Source of the DNA: Glandiceps talaboti
Lineage: Eukaryota > Hemichordata > Enteropneusta > Spengelidae
Assembly (NCBI RefSeq): GCF_964340395.1
Contig: NC_135557.1
Location: 12,039,546-12,103,545, forward strand
Reading direction: 5' to 3'
Length of the DNA: 64,000 bases
Position numbers and translations under genes: made by a program. The notes beneath the pieces were generated by a model that worked only from the letters and a program-made list of their open reading frames with translations, had not been told where the DNA came from and ran no database searches. Of the stretch, positions 1 through 14,300 are shown one piece after another; position 1 is the stretch's first letter; every line of letters begins with the position of its first letter.

Positions 1-3000
1 TCTAAGACACGTGAATGTCGATTAGGTCAAAGGTCAACAGCAGCAAAAACAAAACCCAACGTGCTGTGAACGAGTTTGAATTACAAAGAAAATAACGTTT
101 TATGCATTGAACTACAATTTCAATTTGTAATATCAGAATTCAGAGTAAATTTAACCGAAAGAAATGGATTTATTCTATATCAACTAGGTTGAAGATTGTA
201 TTTTTGAGGTCATAATACTGTAAATAAAATGAATGAAATTGTACCAATAAATCCTATGGAGTTATGTGGCATTGCCTGGAAATAATTTGTATTGGTCCTT
301 TTTACATATTATTGATTTGAATACAGCTTGTGTGTATCTTAATAACACAGTGTTACAAATAACTTGAACAGTGATAAACTCTCGTTAGTTTGCTACTTGA
401 CTCACTTTGACACTAAAGTTAAATATTTCTTTAACTTTGGCATTAGTCTTTATGAATTATCCGTCGAAGTGTTGAAATTGTTCATTGACAATATATTCCA
501 TCATATTATATGTTTTGCTGTGTTATTAAGATAGAAACCGTCCTGGTGCTTTGTATTCAGCACGGTGCCTGATTGAATTTGAGTGTGTAAAGTTGAAAGT
601 GTTATAACTCAACCGAATTTATCCAAATTTATGAGACCTAATCAAGCTTTTTATAAATTTTTTGAGAGTAGATCAAGTGTTTCTAAAGTTGAAATAAAAA
701 TTAACAACCTGTAGACTAGGATAACTGACACAAATTTGTCATGGTGATTCCAAACATGGCGTACTCAAGATTGAGGTTAAAGATTACACATATTTCTGAT
801 ACTTAAAACATAGCGTACTTAGGATTGAGGTTAAAGGTTACGAATATTTCTGAAGATCCTCAAAAATGGCTTACTCAAGATGGAGGTCAAAGGAAAGATC
901 GCCAAATAGATCTGTGAATGATTATTGTCATAAATTGGTGACGAAACAAATTAATGCACATTATACTGTGTACCAACTGTTCAACTGCCCTGTTTGACAC
1001 TGAACGCATAGAATATATCACAAACGTCGCCAGCAGGCAAAACCGGTCCGTCTCATTGGTTGGACAACAATTAACAAAATAATTCAATTCAGTATGTGCC
1101 ATTATGAATTATAACTGATGAGCGCTATGGGCTTTGTATGTAATTGTTATGTGAAATCAACCATTCTTCAATATTGTCATTCATACAGACATTCCCAAAA
1201 TTATGCATAGTCATCAACATGTAATATACTGTTTAAACTCTATCTTACGTTCATATCATAATCAGTATTTTACTTTCATTCACACCCAGTCTCGCTCTTC
1301 TCCTTCGTTACAATCTCCACAGCTAATTTAGTATGTTCTATGTAGATTGAGAGTGGGGTAGTCTAACCGCGTGGGGCGTGATACATTGTCCATACAGACT
1401 CAAAGTGATGAGTAAAAACAATATGATTTAAGAAACAGTGTTATAATCAAACAGAATGAACGATACAAACTACAAATCAAACTGTAACAACGTTAGTCTG
1501 AAATAGAGTTATGAAAATTGGCAAAATCCTCCGAATGAGATGGATTCTGTCCTCTAAGGCAAGGTATTCTGATACATGAAGCAATATCACATTTACATTT
1601 GCGTATACAATACAGATTCTGTTGGATGAGCGGACAACCGAAATTCTAAGTACTTAAATTGAGTCGAACATCCGAACATACAAATCGGGTCTACCACAAG
1701 CGATGGGTGAATAAACTTATAAACTATGACCTGGATGAATATATTAAAAACAGTAATCGTTGAGATGTACGTTCTCTGGTTTAACTCTCCTTTTTGTCTT
1801 AATTTTCTACATTTATAATCGAGTATTACAAATATCTTTGCTTTCCTTTTATCATCATTATCACGGTCTCTTTTCTGACCAAAATAAATTGTTACGCCAC
1901 GAAATCAATTCTTGTGGCTTCTTGATATCTGTTTTTTATGTATACACTTTGCATTTCCCAAACCTTCTGGAAACTGGACATGCTATATACTATTGGAATA
2001 TTTGGACACGGTACTACTTATCAACTGAGTTTATAGCCTGTTCCTTACCCGCTGGTCATATGCTTTTCATTCTGTTGAATTGCCTGTGTACATGTACACT
2101 GTGCATCCTACCCCGGTGAAACTACAATGACCTCAAAGCCGCTTGACATTGGCAATTGTCAGGGACGCTTCGAGTCATTGAGATTCTGACAGTGTATTTA
2201 ACTCAAGTCATAAAAGTTTTTATTATGACCGCTGAATACAATCCATTAAGTTATCACAAAGCTAATACAATGTCCAAGAATTCTTTTCATGCACTGCAAC
2301 AATTTGATGGTAACAAAGCACATCACAAACTGTTGGTTTTATGCACAGACATGTGAGAAATGCTAGGAGAAGGGTAGAAATATACGAAGGTACAAAAGTG
2401 TGACAGAGAGCGGATCAATCAATATATCCGTGGATAAAATTATATTCAGATAAGGCTAACAGGTTTGGTGTGAAAAACAGTGATAATGAGTTATGTGGTG
2501 ACACAGCTATAGTAAAAAATTGTTTTGGAGAAAAGTGTAATCAAAGGTAATTCCCATGACTTCACTAATATAAAAACACCAATGCAATAACTTGATATTG
2601 CATGCCTGCCCTTTAATTGCTATAGGGCATTTCTATCTGGGTCAGTTTTAATACCAGTGACTGAGATGGTTGTCAAACTTTATGGATTTTCATTTGATGG
2701 GCCTACTAAAAGAAAATTGGATGTGGCAGCCCACTCATCTCGCTAGACCAACCGAGACCTTTGAACAAAAATACACAAAAGAAAAATTAAAAAAAACAGA
2801 CTATGCCATTTCTTCAAACATTACAACGCATCATAATATATAAGTCGATTCCTCATTCTAAAGAAATTTTATAGTGTTCACATCTGGTGCGGTGACCACA
2901 CAGCAGCCAGGAGGATAAAAGTTGTAGTATGGAAAGAATGTACGTGATGATCCGAATGTCTTATACAGCATACATTCCCAAGAATAAGTTCTTTCATTTG

Positions 3001-3643
3001 TTTTTGTTTTTGTTTTATCTTTTTCTTAATTGTTTTATAAATCGAATTAATGCCATTATAAATTATAACCGATAAGCACTATGGGCTTTGTATGTAATCC
3101 TTATGTGAAATCAACCATTCTTCAATATTATCATTAATCATACAGACTTTCCCAAAATATGTACAGTCATCAACAAGTTATATGCTGTTTATCGAGTCTC
3201 GCTCTTCTCTTCACTACAATCAGCACTGCTCATTTTGTCTGTTCTATGTAGATTGAGAGTGGGGTAGTTTGACCGCACGGGGGCGTTATACATTGTCCAC
3301 ACTGACTCAAAGCGATGAGTAAAAACAACATGATTGAAGGAACAGTGTTAATCAACCAGATGAGAAATGAAGCAATATCTCCTTTACATTTTTGTATACA
3401 ATGCAGATTCTGTTGGATGAGCGGACAACCGAAATTCTAAGTACTTAAATTGAGTCGAACATACGAACATACAAATCGGGTCTACCACAAGCGATGGGTG
3501 AATAAACTTATAAACTATGACCTGGACGAATATATTAAAAACAGTAATCGTTGAGATGTACGTTCCCTGGTTTAACTCTCCTTTTTGTCTTAATGTTCTA
3601 CTTTGTGGCTTCTTGATATCTGTTTTATGTATACACTTTACAT

Positions 3644-4327
3644 GATGGACTTGGTGAAACCCTGTTGAAGAGGCAGCTATATTTCGAGAAATTTACTTAA
3701 TTTGTCAAATAAACTAATATTGTTCTGGATAACAGTCCACATCTGTCTACTGTCAGTGCCATTATCCATTGTGCATCTAAAGAACGGTGATAACACTGCA
3801 TCTTCACAATTACTTCTATCAGTCCATGTGAGATCATTATCACTCGGAGCGTTCGTATTATAAATTATACATGATGAAAACCTTAGTCCAATACCACAAT
3901 GAATTGTGAACTCACCCATACGGTTCATTAACATAGAGTCTACAGTACCGTAGAATTATCATGCAAATTAGAAGGGGACACAGTATCAAAGCTAAATAGG
4001 TCTGCTTCATACAGACACGATCACTCAGACTTGGGGAAAGACAAAAGTACACACAGGCACACTGTTAGACCAGAATAAAAGAATACTCCTTTGATAACCG
4101 TAATGCGATGACTTAGGATGAATGCCCGGCCTTTAATTGTTATTTTCAGTTGCTATCGAGGTCACATTGATATCAGTGACTGAAAGAGTCTTTCAAATAT
4201 CGCCTGGACTGCCGTTAATTGACGTATCGGTGTTACACTATATACTTTAGTGAACATTTTGCAATGAATTTCACAGTACCTTGCAACTTTTCTGTTTGAT
4301 TCAACCACGCAGGAACCGATAAAAAAC
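3644..4327. repeat. Insertion found only in the last tandem unit; contains an 85-codon minus-strand frame
   Basis: Compared with the upstream unit, this segment replaces the DNA between the words 'tatacacttt' and 'gacatgctatata'. The same insertion is in the last unit of the right block (about 24670-25353). It contains an open minus-strand frame (3934-3677) that is almost unchanged in the other copy (24960-24703; one Cys/Ser difference noted). The right end (about 4262-4325) matches one arm of the hairpin transposon family seen whole at 15601-16061. I do not recognise the frame's product. With only two recent copies, its conservation is not evidence for coding. Confidence 0.55.
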
Positions 4328-4978
4328 TTGACATGCTATATAATATTGGAATATTTGGACACGGTACCACTTATCAACGGAGTTTATAGCCTGTTAAGTA
4401 CCCGCTGGTCATATGAATTTTATTCTATTGAATTGCCCGTGTACATGTACACAGTGCATCCTACCCCGGTGATACTACAGTGACCTCAAAGCCGCTTGAC
4501 ATTGACAATTGTCAGGGACGCTTCGAGTCATTGAGACTCTGACAGTTTGCATTTAACACAAGTCATACAAGTTTTTATTATGACCGCTGAATATGGTCCA
4601 TTAATTTATCACAAAGCTAATACAATGTCTAAGAATTCTTTTCATGCACTGCAACAATTTGAAGGCATAAAAAGCACATCTCAAACTGTTGGTTTATACA
4701 CAGACATGTGAGAAATGCTCGGAGAAAGGTAGAAATATACAAAGGTTTAGAAATTGGCCGGTGTGATCACTTGAATTTCGTTTTTACATGAAATTACAGA
4801 TGTCAATTGGAACCATATACTTATCCTGAAACGATTTCAACGTTTGGCTTATTAATCGTTACAGTAATCATCAAACATGATGTTGGAACAACTTTTGGAT
4901 TATAAATGTTCAACTTCAAAGCGAGGTAAGTGTCTCTGTCAAAAATTAAAAGTTGTTACAATGCTTACATGTGATCGA

Positions 4979-4985
<7 letters not shown>

Positions 4986-5032
<47 letters not shown>
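4986..5032. repeat. (TG)n microsatellite
   Basis: Uninterrupted TG dinucleotides at the right edge of the duplicated block. Confidence 0.95.
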
Positions 5033-5034
<2 letters not shown>

Positions 5035-5120
5035 CTGTGAGTAATTATATATATTTGGTTCTTGCCTACTTGACTTTATATTTTAAAATCCAAGCAAGAA
5101 CAAATGTATTTCAGGTGTTT

Positions 5121-5683
5121 TATATTGATAATAATAATAATAATAATAATATTTATTTCTTTAAAAACGCTTTACATGTAAAACAAAACATCTCAAAGCG
5201 CTTCACACAACTTTGTAAAAAGAATTTAAAAAACCATCAATAAAATGCATGCATTCAATAAAAAGGTGTGTCTTAAGATTTGATTTAAAAACATCAATAT
5301 TAACGCGAAGACGGAGTGAAACTGGTAGCCGATTCCAGAGACGCGGAGCGCACATCGAAAAAGCCCTGTCTCCATAAAAAAAAACGTGTTGGCAATTGGC
5401 TGGTGAAGTGTATGAGCACCTTCGGTAGAGGAACGAAGGGTACGACCAGAAGAACGGATTTCTAACAGTTCTCTGAGATAAACAGGGGACATGTTACTTA
5501 AAACCTAGTATGTTAAACATAGATTTTTGAACTTTATCCGTTTTTGTATGGGCAGCCAATATAAATTATGAAGAACTGGTGTAATAATATGGTATGTTCT
5601 GGGTGTTCTTCACTGGTCGCCGAAAGCTTGATGTTACAGCGGTCAACAGAAACACATAAACATAAAATAAACTATTCAACATA

Positions 5684-5690
<7 letters not shown>
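5121..5690 (-). mobile_element. 5'-truncated LINE, C-terminal end of ORF2 and 3' tail
   Basis: Read on the minus strand, the DNA ends in an (ATT)n tail (plus-strand AATAATAAT at about 5128-5150), as expected for the 3' end of a non-LTR retrotransposon. Upstream of that tail, frame fragments read PVYLRELLEIRSSGRTLRSS and then, after a frameshift in a homopolymer, GDRAFSMCAPRLWNRLPVSL and FKSNLKTHLF. This is the typical C-terminal signature of CR1/L2/jockey-type LINE ORF2 proteins (YL..L...R..R.LRS... / GDRAF...AP.LWN.LP..LR / FK..LKTHLF). The copy is frameshifted and lacks the endonuclease and reverse transcriptase, so it is dead. The part left of about 5505 is clear; its extension to about 5690 is inferred. 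Confidence 0.75.

Positions 5691-5776
<86 letters not shown>
5691..5776. repeat. (TA)n microsatellite
   Basis: Pure AT dinucleotide run, followed after about 75 bases by a second run at 5851-5935. Confidence 0.95.
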
Positions 5777-5778
<2 letters not shown>

Positions 5779-5847
5779 AAATGTAGGTTCCAGATCTTCT
5801 CGTGTAAAGTGCTCGGTACGGATGTAGAGCTTGATAAATGATTTGTC

Positions 5848-5850
<3 letters not shown>

Positions 5851-5935
<85 letters not shown>
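5851..5935. repeat. (TA)n microsatellite
   Basis: Second pure TA run of the pair. Confidence 0.95.
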
Positions 5936-5937
<2 letters not shown>

Positions 5938-5939
5938 CT

Positions 5940-8354
5940 AGTTTATTTAACTGATTGCTTGATGGAATTGTAAACGGTAGGGTTTCAGTTATACATAGGT
6001 CATGAGAACAAAGGTCGAAACATTCAGATAAAGCATTTGAGATAAATCAAAGACACACCTGAATCAGTAATAGTCTTGCTCGGAAAACCTGTATTTTCCA
6101 AAGTTGGTCAATTAAAATAGTTCAAATAAGCTATTTTTTGATAATGTCTGTATTTCAAAAACATGTTGTGTCGTTCAGTAAAATGGTGCTGGTATTTCAA
6201 CCGGATGCATATATATATGTATATATGCAAATTAGCCAACCTCCACAATGTTGTTGTGTTTGGTAAACTTATCATGAGTGGAGACTTTATATCAACAGTT
6301 GGTTTGACTAAGTATAAAATGTTATCACCTATACTAATACAACGTTGCTATGACAGTCTCCAAAAAAAACCGACAGTCTCAATATGTCGGCCTCTAGGCA
6401 CTATCTGAGCGGCGTTTTCAAAGGCAAAAAATAAATGTTGTTTCAATTATAACGATGTTGCTTAGACTTCACTTTCCATACAACACCGGTTTTGATTGTA
6501 TGTGTGGGTCGGTGGGTGGGTGGATAGATAAATTGATGGGCAAGTGTGGTATTTGTTAATAATGTTTCGAATGATTCTTGTAGTGAAGAAATAAGGTTTT
6601 GATTAGACGAAAACAGACTTTTCCCACGATATGGGGCGCCTTGGACGTGAATAGAACTATTGACAAAATTTATCTGTATTAACAAAATTGACAAGCCTCT
6701 TTAAATACCCCCTGGCATTGTTATAACCCTGTCGAATAAAACGTTTCAGTCAATTGTTCCGTTGTTAGTATATGTCACACACTAGAGCAAGGGAACGGTC
6801 TAGGACAAGCTAAGGTACTGTAATCGACCAACCAAGCGTTCACTCATAAACATTGAGTGATAACAGCAAAATTCCAAACATAAAATGTTGTTTTTTTGGT
6901 AGAAACATTTACTAGTTAAAGACATTTAAACCTGACAAAATTTTTAAAATAAATAGCATTACTGATGTATTGTGCGCATGGCCAATTGTAACCAACTCCC
7001 TGAAGTGAATATAGGGCAAGTATTCTATGGAAGTGTACATCATTTATCCATTTTGTTGTTAACAACGAAGTATTCGTAACTATAAACAAATCATGTTGCC
7101 ATCAAAAACAAATATGATATTTGAATGTCAATGATAGTTATGTTTTCACCAATGAAATTACCGAATTGATAAAGAATTTACATCTCAATGCTTCTTTTGA
7201 CCAATTATACAGTCGAACTGAAAGTTTGCATTTCACCACTCCCTTACTGTATTTTAGACCGAGTGTTCAGGCAACAACCTCAGCACTCCTTCGGCATCTG
7301 TGGCTGTTTGAAATTGTTGAAACCAGGTAGGCATGAAAATATGTTCAAATTTCATGTGCGCTTTTCTTCGACAAATTTTACTCCGATGTAAAAATCAGTC
7401 TTATTTTTCGCTTGATTTTGACGAATATTTTATTGTCATCATTGAAGTCCTGCATATGATCAGCCATAAGACCGAAATTTGTAGCACAGGCTTTCAATGT
7501 GTCTCGTAACTACGGTGCTAATACCAGAGCAATATCGACTTTTTGCGTATTAATATATCTTTTTCAACTCATCTCGTACTCATTTTTTGTTACCGCGGTA
7601 GTCATTCCAGTTTGGGTCCTCCCACCCTATACCTCGTGCCTTCTCAGTTTCCGTTCAACAGCTCTATCTTCTTGTCGACACACTTATCTTTGGTTATTCA
7701 TAAGGAAAGGCGGCCTCGTCGATCAGCAACCGTTTATATTTTTTTAAAAAGCACAACATTTAGCTTTTTGCGAACGAAATGCAAACGTTGTAGATAATTA
7801 ATCGATAAAACTCGATTTTTTTATGATCTCTACAACTACAAATTAATCAAGTGACAGATTTACATGAAATATCGCTAGTTAAGTATAGAAAACGAATTAC
7901 TACCAAAATAGAGAGACTATACAGTTTCAATTGAGCGGCATAGAATATAAAAGATACATTTTTATCCCGCTTTCAACACAAATGAACTCCAAGTGTAACA
8001 TTTTTTGTGCGTGCTCACTATCAGTGTGTGTGTATTTTGTCTTATGTAATTTGTAACAAAATGAGGAAGACTGTGCGAGATGTAGAATCATCGTGCCGCC
8101 TAATTGAAAGTGTATAGTCTCTGTTGTTTGGTAGTAATTCAATACAAGTTACTTTTGGTATATAGTCATTTCAATGAAATCATACTACAATGTACAACTC
8201 CTTCTGACCTATTTTGGGTAACTTAAAACTAAAACGTAAGACACTGGTCTGTACCCAAGTAACATATCTGTTTAAAAAGTGTAATTTATTGCTTGTGGAA
8301 TTGTGGAAAATGATTTTAGGTTTTGATTTTGGGATTGTTCTGTTTCAATTTCAG
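5940..8354. other. Intergenic DNA with no recognised gene
   Basis: AT-rich spacer upstream of the sushi-domain gene. The few open frames of 60-85 codons have no domain signature, no splice-supported partners and biased AT-rich composition. The promoter of the sushi gene should lie in or upstream of this stretch, but I see no TATA box placed convincingly. Confidence 0.5.
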
Positions 8355-8379
8355 TCGAATTCAAAAAGACGAAAACAAC

Positions 8380-11300
8380 ATGAAAAGGTAAGCGTTTCCT
8401 TTCCATAACTGCTTGTATGTAGGTTGAGTCATATACTTGTTTGGTTAATTTGTAAGGCCATCTAGTTTTTCACTGCCGACCCTAAGCAGAAGTTATTGCC
8501 CTCTTCGGCAGATGAAAACGACACTAGTCCTAATATTAGAGTGCAGTGCACTGAGACCAGGAGCGCGTTAGATTTGCACAATCATGATTGTGATTAATCT
8601 GACGTCATTTTTGGAAACGAGGTTGTGAATTTAACAAAACGCTCAGTCACATTCATGATTAGGCCTAGAAAACAAATTTAGTTCCGGTTTGACCACCTAG
8701 TTTTTCACTGCCGACCCTTTGTACATATTCTAGAACAAACTAATAAAATCGCGAAAATTGTAAAGTCTCGAATAGTGGAAATAGTGGAAACTGACATCAA
8801 CTTAATAAGGCAATATAAAACTGTTCTTTCAATCTTTAATGGCTGTACATCTGATGAGAGGAAACCAATAACGCAGAGATCATTTGGAATATAACAGAAA
8901 AATATCTACCTGAACTAGACACTCACACATGAAAAAATGAAATGAAATAAAACATATATCTAATCTAAAATTGAGCGTAATCGGAACAACACGTTTTTTA
9001 AATATTTCCATTGGGTTGAGAAGAGACCTAACAATTAGAAATGTCCAACTCATTCTACTCTAAACCTTCCTTGCTTGGTCGAGTATATTTCTTTTTGTAG
9101 TGAAATTCGTCTGGTATAAGTATTTAACTGTTTAGAGGTTTCGGTATAAACTTTATGATTGTTGGTTTTACAATATGGCAGAAGTTACTCTATACCGATT
9201 ATCATTGCTGGGATTAAGTACAACTGTTGACATCAGACCGTGGACAAACGGAGCCTGTTACAAACAGGGAAAGTAAACACATCAATAGGATTTATAACAC
9301 TTAGCACAGCAGGCTGGAACAGCAGAGGCTTGTATTACATTTCATAGTTTAATCAGAACAGTTTTATGGCCTCTTTATGAGTACATGAAATACCAGGGGA
9401 ACTTCTAGTTTGTTTGTGAAGATGAACTATTTATGCAACTGTTCTTATCAAATAATGAAATATAAGTCTTCGTTATTCCAACATGTTGTGCCAAGTGAAG
9501 TTAATCCAATGCACCTGTTTACTTTCCCTGTTTTTAACAGGTTATGTTTGTCCACGAGTTGATGTCGTCACTTGTCTGTCCGGTCCCATCCTTCTCTGAG
9601 CTCTTTCTGTTTTAGCCATAAACGAAATTCGGTGTATATGCTAATAATCTGTACTATAATATTATACAAACAATCGCCTATAAATTATTCAAATATTTTC
9701 AACTAAATCTTTCAAAATTAATTTCAAAAAATGAAACACTGTACATTTAAGCTTATTGCACCGCATGTTTCAGCGCGGCATGTTGGAAATAAATTCTCCC
9801 CTGACAAAAACATACATTCTAACAACATGTTTCAATACAACTTTGAAAAATTACTTTCGTCTGTCAATATGTACTAAAGCATATGCTTTATAACTACTCT
9901 TCGCAAAGATGCTTTCTGATTAAGTACATTACGGTGTATTTTAAAATGACTTCTGGAAAAATTGAATAAAAGGAAGAATTACACAAAAGGACCTTCTAAT
10001 ATGTTTCCAGAAATCGATTAATATACGATGGCGTATTTAGTTTCAATACAATGAGTAATACAAGACTAAGGCAAATAATTATGTATACGTCAATCATTGT
10101 TGCTATAGCAACAACTTTAGATATAAAACATCCACTGTTGGCTGTAATGCACTAAAATCATGTTTTAAAATAATTCTGGTGTGCATTTTTGCTTTTTGGC
10201 CACCACACTAGGTATTTTAATGAAACGAATATATCAGTAGAAGTGGTAAGAAAAAAATCAACAAGTTAATTGATGTTCTATTAGTTAACTGTGCAGTAAA
10301 ATATATAAATATATATGTAAGTTATTCTTAATATATGTGATAAAGGGTTGGTGTAAATTAATACTAATGCTTGGTTGTTAAGATCCGCAATATAACAGCT
10401 ATGAAACATTCCGTTTGGAAACTGTAATGATTTGCATAAAACGGCATTACTAAATCGTCTCATTATTTCAATTATTATAAGGGTGACACTAATATTTTTG
10501 TTTCTCATTATCCGACCGACCCAAATTTCCAGCACCAATATCACAATAATGTTTTGTATTCCCGCCCTTAATACTGGACTGTCGACATAATCTACATTTA
10601 TGGCAGCGACGACATTTGTTTACGAACATTTCTTTTACTTTCGAAAGTTATTCAAGTGGGGAAGGAGGGAAATTAAGGGGGGGGGGCTGAGATTAGGACA
10701 GTTGTGTAGAGAAGCTGGGAAATGGCTTTTCACCAGGAATCAAATAAAAAGAAAATAAATATGAGGAAAAGTTGAGGCAGAGAAACATGAAGATGATTTC
10801 TCAATTTTTATTTTTTTTGTAAATCAACCGATGGGTCCATAGTTGCTATGAAAAAGAAATGAGAAACGCAAACAACAATGTCACCCCTATAGTGAATTCG
10901 TGAGTTTATTTTCCGTTATTCCATGTTAAAAATTGGGAGTTTATAGTACACGTCTTCTAATTTGTAATCCTTAGTGTAATATTAAATTTTAATTTGCTAA
11001 AAAATTCCCATATGATGTAGTATAATAAATGTGTCATAGTAATTATAGCACCTGCACGTATATTCTGCAACTTTTCCAACCAAAATCAGCTATTTTTCCA
11101 CGCATGTAAGCACAGGAGATGAATTTTATTCTATGCGTTCACTCAAATATCGTGGTTAAATTATACAAACTCATCGTAACAAAGTACTCAGCTAACTTCA
11201 TATACGTCTGAGGATGAAACGGAATGTTTTTATTCGTATTAAAAGGTATAATTATTTATTACCAAATTTAATCATCAAAGGTTACATTATTTTTCTTTTC

Positions 11301-14300
11301 AAAAATTAGCTCAGAACTTTATTATGTATTTCAAATATAAATCAATACTAATAAGGGTAGTAGACAGTAAAACACTAAAGTTGAAGCCCATAGCCCATAT
11401 ATTTTTAATCTATCCATTTTGATATATTTCCAGTAATCGTCGTCATGGTTACTTGTTCAATTGCACGTGTACTCGACTTAAACTTTTGGATGAATAATTT
11501 GCATATATTTAACATATTTGCATAAACTTAGTTTTGACGTTTCCTTTCAGCTCCATTGGGATTGCATTATTCTTTGTCAGTTTCCTTCTGAGGCAGTACA
11601 AGGTAGAGGCAGGTAAGGTAACTATTTGTTTATGTAATGAATTGGTATGTACATACAAAATTTAGGTAGATATTGTTTTATTTACGTAATTCGTTTAACA
11701 TACACGTACTAGTTTACATAGTCTAGTTATAGCTCTGTGCTATTTCCAAACTCTAAAATAATTTATATATAATTTATATACTTTACCCACAGACTGTACT
11801 ATGGTGGCCGTACCAGCCAATGGACTAATAGATGGAACAACAGGAGAAATGGTTTCAGTCAATGCAGTAGTAACACTCACATGTAATAACGCAATTGCCG
11901 TGAGTGGCGCGGCTTCTATAACATGCCTAGGAGATGACACATGGTCACCAGATGCCTTCGGCACTTGCACTTCAGGTAAATAATTATCCTTAGTAGGGAA
12001 TCTGGAACTCCCAGTAATTACAAGCGGGGAATTACGAGGTGGGTCACTTTTTACAACTCGGTACATTGGGGAAAGCCTTATTATAGAAAATGGAAATTAG
12101 GGTATGCTCACATTTTACCTTCACTCATTTTCATCTAAATCTTCATTATTTTGTTATTTTGGCCTGATCCCACCGCTGCCACCGGTTCGAAATCCTACTA
12201 CTACCACATTCCACCACTATCACCATTGTAAAGTACCTTGATTACGATTTCTTTGTGGTCAAATTACTTGATTTATGAAAAATAATTTGAATTTTTTCAG
12301 GAATTTTTTTCAGTCGAATTGCAAGATGTGATTGAGTCAAACCAACTAATTAGGTTTCTTCTTGGCCAATCATTTTATTAAGTTTCTTAATTTTTATTTA
12401 GGATTCGTAAAAATAAAGCTCCCCAATCGATGGTTATAATTTGGTGGTCAAAATAAAAAAAGATAAAGAGTTACATTGATTTTGGTCTGGTGGGAAAGCA
12501 AGGATTAGAAAAATAATGGCATTTTAAAGACTCAGTCGAATTGATGGGACAATTTCGGTAATATCGTAACATATCAATAAAAAGGAAATGAGTTTATTGT
12601 TAGTTGTGGTGTGAGGAGGGGAGCAGGTCTCACAGTAGTAAAAGGAAAAACAACATGGCAAGGTATTGGGGACACTGTGGTGGGGTGTTGACCTTAGTCC
12701 TGAACTATTAGATTTGTGATCATCTAGTCCTTTGGGGTTCTAGACTTCAGCTCAGCCTATTAGATCCAAACGCTGGCATTAATTTAATATAAACTCAAAC
12801 TCACTGTGGTGGTAATAGTGGGGAATAACAAATGTCTTTAAAATTATCAGTGTGATGGGATTTTATTATAGAAAAAATTCCCTGTCTAGATAGTGGGATT
12901 CCAACCCAGGACTTACTGATTACAAATCTTTAACTCTAAAACTATGCCACATGGGAGGTGGCGTTAATTTATTTTATCATTTAAATATTTGAACAAGAGG
13001 AGGGTCATATGAAAGGAAATTGACGGAGAGTCATTTTTACCACAACGGAAGACTCCCTAAAACATCTTTTAGCTTTAAATACTGAGAAACGTTTATATAG
13101 TCCCAATATACTAATGAATGGTGTGTGTGTGTGTATGTGTGTGTGTGTATCTGTATCTGTGTCTATGTCAGTGGGTGTCAAAGCATGTGTGAGAGGCTAT
13201 GTATGCATTTTGATATGTACTTGTTTGCCCTTAACATTTCCTCCTCTGCCCCTCCCTGCCGTTTTAACCACCATGATGCCAAGTTTATTGTGTTGATGTC
13301 TGGTTCAGTTAAGCATTGTTTTAAAAGTGATATGCTATTTTGATATGTAGTTCTATTTTCTAATTTACAAATCATAAACAGACTGTGCTGCTCTGACAGC
13401 AGTAGACGGTGGAACTCTGTCAAGCGAAGCCGTCACATCTACTACGGTGGTTGAACTGACGTGTGATGATGGATCAGTTGTGACTGGTGATTCATCAACA
13501 ACTTGCACTGCTGGTGCATGGAGTGCTACACTAGGAACCTGTCCATCCTCAGGTAAAAGATTATCGTATACATCATATCTACCACAGTAACTATTTGGTA
13601 GACCTTTGTAAGAGTCTGACTTGAAATGCACACCTATATTGCATATGTTTGTTAGAATAAGACTTAAAGTATGCATCTATATTGTTTATATTTGTAAGAG
13701 GTAGACTTCAAACTTACATTGATAGTTTATAATTTTGTAAAAGTTAGGCTGCATGTATGTACTTATATTATACATCTGTGCAAGAGTTAGACTCTAGCTG
13801 TGGTAGTTCCTGTAACTCAGGTGTTATTTTGTTTTATCAAGACAACAAACAACACATTCACTGAAAATTGTGAAATACTAACGATAATGATATTATTTGG
13901 ACATTGTACATGTTTTATCTTGACAGAACCTGAAACTACAACAGAAGCAGAAAGCGACGAAACCACAGGTACGACTATTACATTTTGTAATGTAATGTAA
14001 TGCGATGTGATGTGATGTGATGTGATGTGATGAGATGTGATGTGATGTGATGTGATGAAAAGTGATGTCATGTCATGTCATGTGATGAAAATTAATGTCA
14101 TGCGATATGATGTGATGAAACGTGATACGAAATGATGTGATGTAATATGATGTGATGTGATGTGATGAAATATGATGTCATGTCATGTCATGTCATGTCA
14201 TGATGAAATTTGATGAGATGTGATGTGATGTGACGAAATGTGATGAAATGTGATGTGATGTGATGTTATGTTATGTGATATTATGTTATGTGAGGTGATG

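Larger units (their letters stand above)
1..5035. repeat. Left copy of a large duplicated block (two tandem units)
   Basis: From base 1 this stretch matches the DNA that begins at 17481, with only scattered substitutions and small indels. It runs to the (TG)n tract at about 5033, and the other copy ends at a similar TG-rich tract near 26040. Inside it a unit of about 1.95 kb occurs twice in tandem (about 1102-3053 and 3054-5000), recognised by the same opening words (a run reading 'agcactatgggctttgtatg' or a near variant). The second unit carries an extra segment at about 3644-4327. The window starts inside the block, so its true left end is unknown. Short open frames here recur in the other copy but resemble no known protein. 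I see no gene. Confidence 0.85.

Noticed and set aside
887-1102. 71-codon minus-strand frame identical at 18376-18591
   Set aside because: Identity follows from the recent block duplication. No family signature.
1760-2119. 119-codon frame repeated at 19248 and, shortened, at 21047 and 22814
   Set aside because: It is kept only because the whole DNA block is duplicated. Later units break the frame early, the composition is AT-rich hydrophobic, and no splice-consistent partners are seen.
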